A stretch of DNA of 64,000 nt, from assembly GCA_014155875.1 (NCBI GenBank), contig JACEFZ010017449.1, forward strand, positions 875,001 through 939,000, in the 5' to 3' direction. Below, one piece after another: positions 58,644 to 64,000 of the stretch. A program made the position numbers and the translations under genes. Numbering within the stretch: the stretch's first letter is position 1; each line of letters begins with the position of its first letter. The notes beneath the pieces were generated by a model. That model ran no database searches. It was not told the origin of the DNA and was given only the letters and a program-made list of their open reading frames with translations. The stretch is from Cepaea nemoralis (Eukaryota; Mollusca; Gastropoda; Stylommatophora; Helicidae).

Positions 58644-58692
<49 letters not shown>

Positions 58693-58780
58693 TTGACTAA
58701 CTAATTGACTGACTGTCTAACTGACTGACTGACTGACTGACTGACTGACTGACTGACTGACTGACTGACTGACTGACTAG
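58541..58780. repeat. Mosaic tetranucleotide array after a SINE
   Basis: AACC (58541-58582), CAGC (58583-58626), TAAC (58626-58700) and GACT (58705-58778) blocks in succession, same period throughout. Confidence 0.93.
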
Positions 58781-58784
58781 CTAT

Positions 58785-59000
58785 CTGACAAATACCGACC
58801 CAGCCTACAATAACTAACATAAGAACGAACGAACTAACGAACTTTATTTTCAAAGGATCTCAAATTGGACAAGCAGGCTTGTCTTGCATTCGGCCCTTTC
58901 AATCACTCATCTTTCGTTCATCAATTGTACATGGTACATTCACATAGGAAAAACAACATTGTCAAATGAATGTTGTAAACATAAACAATGGATATTACCA
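58785..59000 (-). mobile_element. Retroposon-E copy
   Basis: Reversed 3' end: gaacgaacgaactaacgaac tail, then tttattttcaaaggatctca, gcaggcttgtcttgcattcg, gccctttcaatcactcatct, ttcgttcatcaattgtacat, acaacattgtcaaatgaatg. Related to 41255-41412. Confidence 0.75.
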
Positions 59001-59239
59001 TATTATGGGACTGGCAGACTCGCGTACACACACACATTCGTAAAAACACACATACCTGCATACATACTTACAACATTTCCACAAACTCACAGTTATGCAC
59101 TCACTCAATAACACACAAATACAGAATCCCTCGCATACACAAATACTCAATCACAATCACAAACTCACTGACAAAAGCAATAGACATTGACCCACTGAGC
59201 CTTCAATAATTAACATAGACCCACCGAGCCTCCAATAAT

Positions 59240-59940
59240 TAACAAAATGAACAAACGAACGGACTTCATTTTCAAAGGGTAACAAATCGGGCACGCAGGC
59301 CCGTCTTACATTCGGCCCTTCCAACCACTCATCTTTCGTTCATCAATAGTGTAAAATACATTCACATAGGATAAAAACATTGTCAAAAGAATGTTGTAAA
59401 CATAATCAATGCATATAACCATGTTATGAGACACATCCCCCACCCACTCACACATCCCCCATTCACCTACACATCCCCCACCCAACCACACAACCACACA
59501 CACACACACACACACCCATGAACACATATATTCCCCCACCTATCCACCAATTCTCCACCCACACGTCCCACACCCACACACATCCCCTACCTACACACAT
59601 CTCCCCACCACCCCCCACCCCACACACATCCCCAACCCACACCTACACCCAGGCACACATACATGCAACCACATACCCACACACATCTCCCACCTACACA
59701 CATCGCCCCATCCACACACACACACACACACACACACACATCCTCCACCCATCCCATAACTCACCAACACTCACTCATCCACATATTCTCCACCACCCAT
59801 CCACACACTCTCAACCATCCAGCCAAACACACATCCCCCAACCAGACATCCCCCACCCACACCACATCTCCCCGCCAACCCACACATCACGCATCTACCC
59901 ACACACAAATCCCGCTCCCACCCACACATCCCCCACTTAC
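59240..59940 (-). mobile_element. Retroposon-E copy with its GT-rich minisatellite
   Basis: 59240-59432 holds the reversed 3' end (cattttcaaagggtaacaaa, gcacgcaggcccgtcttaca, ttcggcccttccaaccactc, aaacattgtcaaaagaatgt). 59433-59940 is the reversed GT-rich array (CACACATCCCCCACCCAC-like). Same unit order as at 39545-41412, which shows they move as one. Confidence 0.82.
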
Positions 59941-60165
59941 AAAGACCGGACCAGCCTTCAATAACTAACAAACCGACCCATCTCAAATGGAATATGGGTT
60001 TTGGATAACATATGGGTTTTTGGCTAACATAGACCGACCCAGTCTTCAATAACTAACATAGACCGACACAGCCTTCCATAACTAACATGGATCGAACCAG
60101 CCTTCAATAACTAACATATACCGACACAGCCTTTCATAACTAAGAAAGACCGAACCAGCTTCCAT
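59941..60165. repeat. ~30-base minisatellite next to retroposon-E
   Basis: Imperfect units of acatagaccgacccagcctt and caataacta. Single units also occur at 58790 and 59185-59240, just outside the two neighbouring retroposon-E copies, which suggests the unit is the retroposon's target or 5' piece. Confidence 0.8.
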
Positions 60166-60289
60166 AGATACTTGGGAATGTCCTGGAAAATGACGGCGAC
60201 GGCATGGTAATGACCACAACAGCAATGGAGTGTGGACTGATGTATTATAAATATGGGGCTATCGTCATGTGACCTAACTGATTCAGTGT

Positions 60290-60400
60290 AATGTTTTTGC
60301 GTATCCTTTACAGGACATCGCTGTCAACATCAGCATCTTTCAGCTGATTGTTGATTTCTTGGCAAGATTACGTTCAGTAGTTTGCAACTGATTCAGTACC
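60290..60400 (-). mobile_element. SINE-A fragment
   Basis: gcgtatcctttacaggacat, cgctgtcaacatcagcatct, ttcagctgattgttgatttc, gcaagattacgttcagtagt; 3' half only. Confidence 0.72.
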
Positions 60401-60628
60401 GAAAAAAGTAGGTTTGGAACAAATATGGCGCACAATCAATGAATAAGTATTATAATGGCAATTTCCGTTCACTGAGCATTAAAATTGTGGAAGCTGCAAC
60501 GAAATGAAACAAATAACACGATGACACTAGTATGGCGATACATCGTTCTTCTGACCAAAATGGAAGGTCACAATTTGCTATATATTATACTTCGGTGCTG
60601 AATTAGTTAAGGTGTCTTATAGAGTTTT

Positions 60629-60662
60629 GTTGTTGTTGTTGTTGTTCTTGTTGTTGTTTGTT
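60629..60662. repeat. Short TTG array
   Basis: About ten units with one interruption. Confidence 0.8.
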
Positions 60663-60721
60663 TTGTTTTGTAATCAACACTGAAATAAATCAGTGATTGT
60701 ACATTTGACAATGTGTTTATT

Positions 60722-60800
60722 AATGTTGCAAGTCCTTTAGAGGTCGACGTTATCAAACCCAGGTTAGTTTTCTAGGTAAATTTACATTCAGTAATTTTCC
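60722..60800 (-). mobile_element. SINE-A fragment, head to head with the next copy
   Basis: gcaagtcctttagaggtcga, ggttagttttctaggtaaat, ttacattcagtaattttccg. Ends where the plus-strand copy at 60805 begins. Confidence 0.6.
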
Positions 60801-60804
60801 GTTG

Positions 60805-61042
60805 CCGGCTTCGTGGCTTAGAGGTTACGACTTTTCTCCGTAATCTCGTATACTCTCGTGGGTAACGTGATGACGGTGAGAATCAGCAGTGGTTCGAATC
60901 GCATCGGTAACTTACGCGGTATGTGAGCCTGCCGCTCAGAAAGCAATGGCAAGCTACTGAGCGTAATCTTACCAAGAAATCAACAGGCAGCTGAAAAATG
61001 CTGGTGTTGACAGCAATGTCCTGTCAAGTATATGCAAAAAAA
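60805..61042 (+). mobile_element. SINE-A copy, complete, with poly-A
   Basis: gccggcttcgtggcttagag (A-box), agcagtggttcgaatcgcat (B-box), ctgccgctcagaaagcaatg, aagctactgagcgtaatctt, cagctgaaaaatgctggtgt, tgacagcaatgtcctgtcaa, gtatatgc and A(22) at about 61036-61059. The clearest tRNA-type head in the window. Confidence 0.85.
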
Positions 61043-61064
61043 AAAAAAAAAAAAAAAATTGCCG

Positions 61065-61310
61065 TCGCCGGCTTCCTGGCCTAGAGGTTAGCAACTTTTC
61101 TCCGCAATCTCGTATACTCTCGTAAGTAACGTGACAACGGTGAGAATCAGCAGTGGTTCGAATCGCGTCGGTAACTTACGGGGTATGTGAGCCGGCCGCT
61201 CAGAAAGCAATAGTGTGGGTGAATGGGGGATGTGTGAGTGGGTGGGGGATCAATCAGCTGAAAGATGCTGATGTTGACAGCGATGTCCTGTAAAGGATAT
61301 GCAAACCATT
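61065..61310 (+). mobile_element. SINE-A copy with a GT-rich insert replacing part of its body
   Basis: Head and first body half as in the copy just upstream (gccggcttcctggcctagag, gcagtggttcgaatcgcgtc, gagccggccgctcagaaagc). At 61213-61250 a GT-rich segment (gtgaatgggggatgtgtgag, tgggtgggggat) replaces about 40 bases; the SINE then resumes at caatcagctgaaagatgctg. Confidence 0.8.
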
Positions 61311-61384
61311 TTTAATTTGCCATTGCTTTATTAACGAAAAGTCAACGTCGTAGGGAAGGGTTATTGATATTCCAGGGCCTGTGA

Positions 61385-61500
61385 ATAGCTCTTTTCCCCA
61401 GCTTAGTACCGGTGTAGTGGGTTGAGAGGTAGGCCTCACCATCAGAAACCAGAAGTTTAACAGCGAGGGCTCTTATGCTTTCGGCCTGTGTCTTTTTTTT
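61385..61500 (-). mobile_element. SINE-B fragment
   Basis: ccggtgtagtgggttgagag, ctcaccatcagaaaccagaa, gtttaacagcgagggctctt resemble the reversed head of the 8487-8757 copy (ctcgccatcagcattcagga, gtttaagcgcgagcgtcaac). Confidence 0.55.
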
Positions 61501-64000
61501 TGTCACCATTGTAAAGGCAAAATAAAATGCACATAAATGTTACGGATACCCTGAATGCACAACACCGCTTTGTGAATGTTTTAACTCATCTTGTCTTTAT
61601 TTCCCTTGGGAGTGGCGGAGTCACCAGAATTACCTAAGTAACACGACCGCTTCGGAGAGTCATGACATGACAAAGCATACATCATTGAACGATAGTTTAT
61701 CTAGCATGTTAGGTTACTCATAATAGAGACGACAATCAACATTCTTCCCCACAATCATCGCAAGCAGGGCGATGTATGGAGCTTCAGGATCGCTGTCTCC
61801 CTTGGCTGTGCAGAGCCCGACTAGAGGGGTAGAATTACCTACAGGTGCCGCATATTGCTTGGTTGACTGCATCCGGACAGCAAAGAGAATTATCTGTTAT
61901 TCTTGCTAGATGTGGGCTGTTGACGTTTCACGAATATATTACACATGTCACAGATACTTGCAAGGGCTGTTACTGCCGTCTCGAGCCAGACCTGCCTAAT
62001 TGCCTGTAGGGAGGGTTTTTCTTTATGCCCAGGAGGATCAGAGATGATGCAACATTCCGGACTTGTCAGTCGGTTCTCGGTACCGACGTCTCTCATTCTG
62101 TTAAAATGAAATATTATATTACATGGAAGATAAAATATCTTTAAATAATCACTCACATACAGACACACAGGTATATATACATAGATGTGTACATATATTC
62201 ACACACACATGGTTATTTCAAGAAATACTCTGAATAATAGACTCTCTGCTTGAAAGAATGCATCTGTCTGTGAAAGTATAGTGTTAGAAGATCGATTGCA
62301 GTGGCCTTGACAAAACGCCATTACTGAAATTATACGGTTTCAATTGCTCACAGAGGAAACTGGCAGAAATGTGTTTCAAAATATATGTAATGTGTTTCCT
62401 CGGTGAATTTAACCACGGAAACCCACCAACATATTTCGTTGCAGCCCGTCAGGTGCATACTTCAGAGTTAGATATCAGACGATTGTTAAATGAATGAAGT
62501 GAATAAATGAATAATACTTTGGCTGAAATAATTGAAACACATAGTCACTGATAGCAAAAGTTCCACATTCGAACAATGGCAGTGACTATATTTTTCAAGT
62601 ATTTCCGCCAAAGTGTAACAAGCTATGGGGAGGGTCCCAAATAGTCCCGTCACAATATTTCAAACTTATTCTTTTGCCCTGGCTGGGGATAGGTCTTTGT
62701 TGCCAACCCTCATCCGTTCCCCCGGACTTACTGTCACTCTCTCTTTCGACCTCAGGGTCTATTTCCTATAGTGTATTTCTGGCTGACACAAACGTAACAT
62801 GACGATCGTCTCAGTCACTATAATTAGAATTTAATACCGTAATAAAGACAACACAGAAGAACATCAAGACAGATAAACCTATAAAAGTCTAGAAAAACAA
62901 AAACTGATGAGATAACTCTAATCCAGATATGAAGCCAGAAAACTCTGAAGTTCATAGATCACAGATCTCTAAATTGTCCTGTTATTTCACAACTGCCTCA
63001 CCGGGCAAAGATTCCAGTCTCTCTATCCAGCGTCGGTTGTTCGAACAACAGCTTCCAAGTTTCCGAGGCCAACACGATATAGTTACTTATCTGGTCTGGG
63101 AAAATGCCATGGGATCACTTGGCACAATTTAGGTTGGGAACCAAAGTCCTGAGACCAGATTGTGTATAGGGAATGAGTCAGAGTCTTTCGCTGTCCCGGA
63201 CAAGGGTGGGAATGGGCGTAGGTCCAAACAGCATCATCAGCAAACACTCGACCTTAAGTCGATGAGAAGACTTGAGTTGTGGTCTTTTCATTCATTTAAT
63301 TCGTGTAATGCTTCTTTCTTAAAATTAGAAAACATTCTACCTGGTATGTCCACTGACTTGCCCTGGCTTCATCAGGTGCTTATAACTTTGGGCATAGAAG
63401 CTCTGTCGAGTCTTTCAACACACTTTACTGTCAAAAGGAAGGACCCTGTAGATGACAACATTTAGTGAGCGACCAAGCTGACTCATGTACCACAATGCTG
63501 AGGTCCAATTGGGCCTCAGTTAATAAAGTAGTTATGCATTTTGGCTTACCAAGACCAGTATATAAGTGGCTTGCTTGAATGAGTCTGACATGTCAGGTAG
63601 CCCCTGGATTGGCTACGTCCTGGCTTGAGTAGATCTCCAACTTGTAGACGTCCTGTCGGCTACCCTATGCACCCTTTTGCATACAAGATTCACTCTCCAC
63701 ACTCATACCCTGCCTTTATTATTATTGGGCACATTCGTTTCCCGGCTTCTCTCTCCCTGGCAAACCATGCCTTTCTCACGACAAAGATCTTGTGGTGTGG
63801 TGTGCCTAGTAATCTGTGTGTTTCTCCCCCTTAACTAATATTATAGTAGTGGGGTTGTATGGCACGCAGTGTAGTTCCCCATTCCCAGCAAGAATAGGAA
63901 AGAAGATACTACCCATTCCGGCCGCTGCTCTTGTCTGAGCTGTCGCCGCAATGTACCGGCAGTGCCTCACATAACACGTAGATTCAGAGGAATGCAGGTT
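61501..64000. other. No recognised feature in the last 2.5 kb
   Basis: I see no array, element end or conserved protein motif. Open frames up to about 101 codons (63160-63465 plus; 62168-61890 minus) lack known motifs and splice context is not evident. Could be old repeats or intergenic DNA. Confidence 0.4.

Noticed and set aside
60805..60905. A tRNA gene at the head of SINE-A
   Set aside because: A and B boxes are present but the acceptor and anticodon stems do not pair and the body is that of the SINE.
63160..63465. 101-codon plus frame as a host exon
   Set aside because: No motif, no clear splice signals, and no codon pattern that I can judge by eye.

Overview
This window is repeat-dominated nuclear DNA from an animal. 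I found no host protein-coding gene. What I can recognise is retrotransposons (LINE, LTR, SINE), DNA transposons (mariner, Tc1, hAT-type MITEs), long simple-sequence arrays and minisatellites, and one fragment of a ribosomal RNA unit carried by a retroelement. The 18S segment (54478-54826) reads like a lophotrochozoan, most likely molluscan, 18S gene. That fits the dense tRNA-type SINEs and the very long di-, tri- and tetranucleotide arrays. A gastropod or cephalopod is possible, but the class is a guess.

Layout. 0-2.1 kb: purine-rich and CAT arrays. 2.2-4.5 kb: a SINE and a hAT-type MITE with a second copy inserted inside it. 5-11 kb: decayed LINE pieces on both strands, SINEs and a Tc1 remnant. 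12.3-13.1 kb: a mosaic of tetranucleotide arrays. 14-19.4 kb: LINE pieces, including one LINE (LINE-A) carrying three later insertions that can each be delimited by target-site duplications. 19.6-26.8 kb: an LTR retrotransposon on the minus strand with an intact gag-protease ORF and a broken pol. 26.9-28.2 kb: a mariner. 28.2-36.9 kb: TG array, LINE-A copy, a 3 kb minisatellite and further arrays. 37-45 kb: MITEs, GAA arrays, a GT-rich minisatellite retroposon, a SINE cluster. 45-53 kb: minisatellites, LINE copies, hAT MITEs. 54.0-56.3 kb: a chimeric insertion made of pre-rRNA spacer, the 5' end of 18S, and a retroelement. 57-61.5 kb: SINEs and retroposon copies. 61.5-64 kb: mostly unrecognised single-copy-looking sequence.

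The most interesting locus is 54.06-56.21 kb. The sequence is continuous from pre-rRNA spacer, through about 350 bases of 18S, into a retroelement. At the junction the bases can be folded by hand into all five helices of an HDV-like double-pseudoknot ribozyme, with the predicted cut two bases inside the 18S side. This is what is expected of an R2/R8-type retrotransposon that lives in 18S genes, is co-transcribed with rRNA and frees itself with a ribozyme. Here the uncut co-transcript appears to have been reverse-transcribed elsewhere in the genome, into a TAAAC array. A short insertion at 16686-16842 shares the 3' tail of this element.

The second notable item is the LTR element. Its order is gag-PR-integrase-RT-RNaseH with Ty3-like domains, the Gmr1-type arrangement. 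All boundaries, helices and similarities were read by eye; no alignment or folding program was run.
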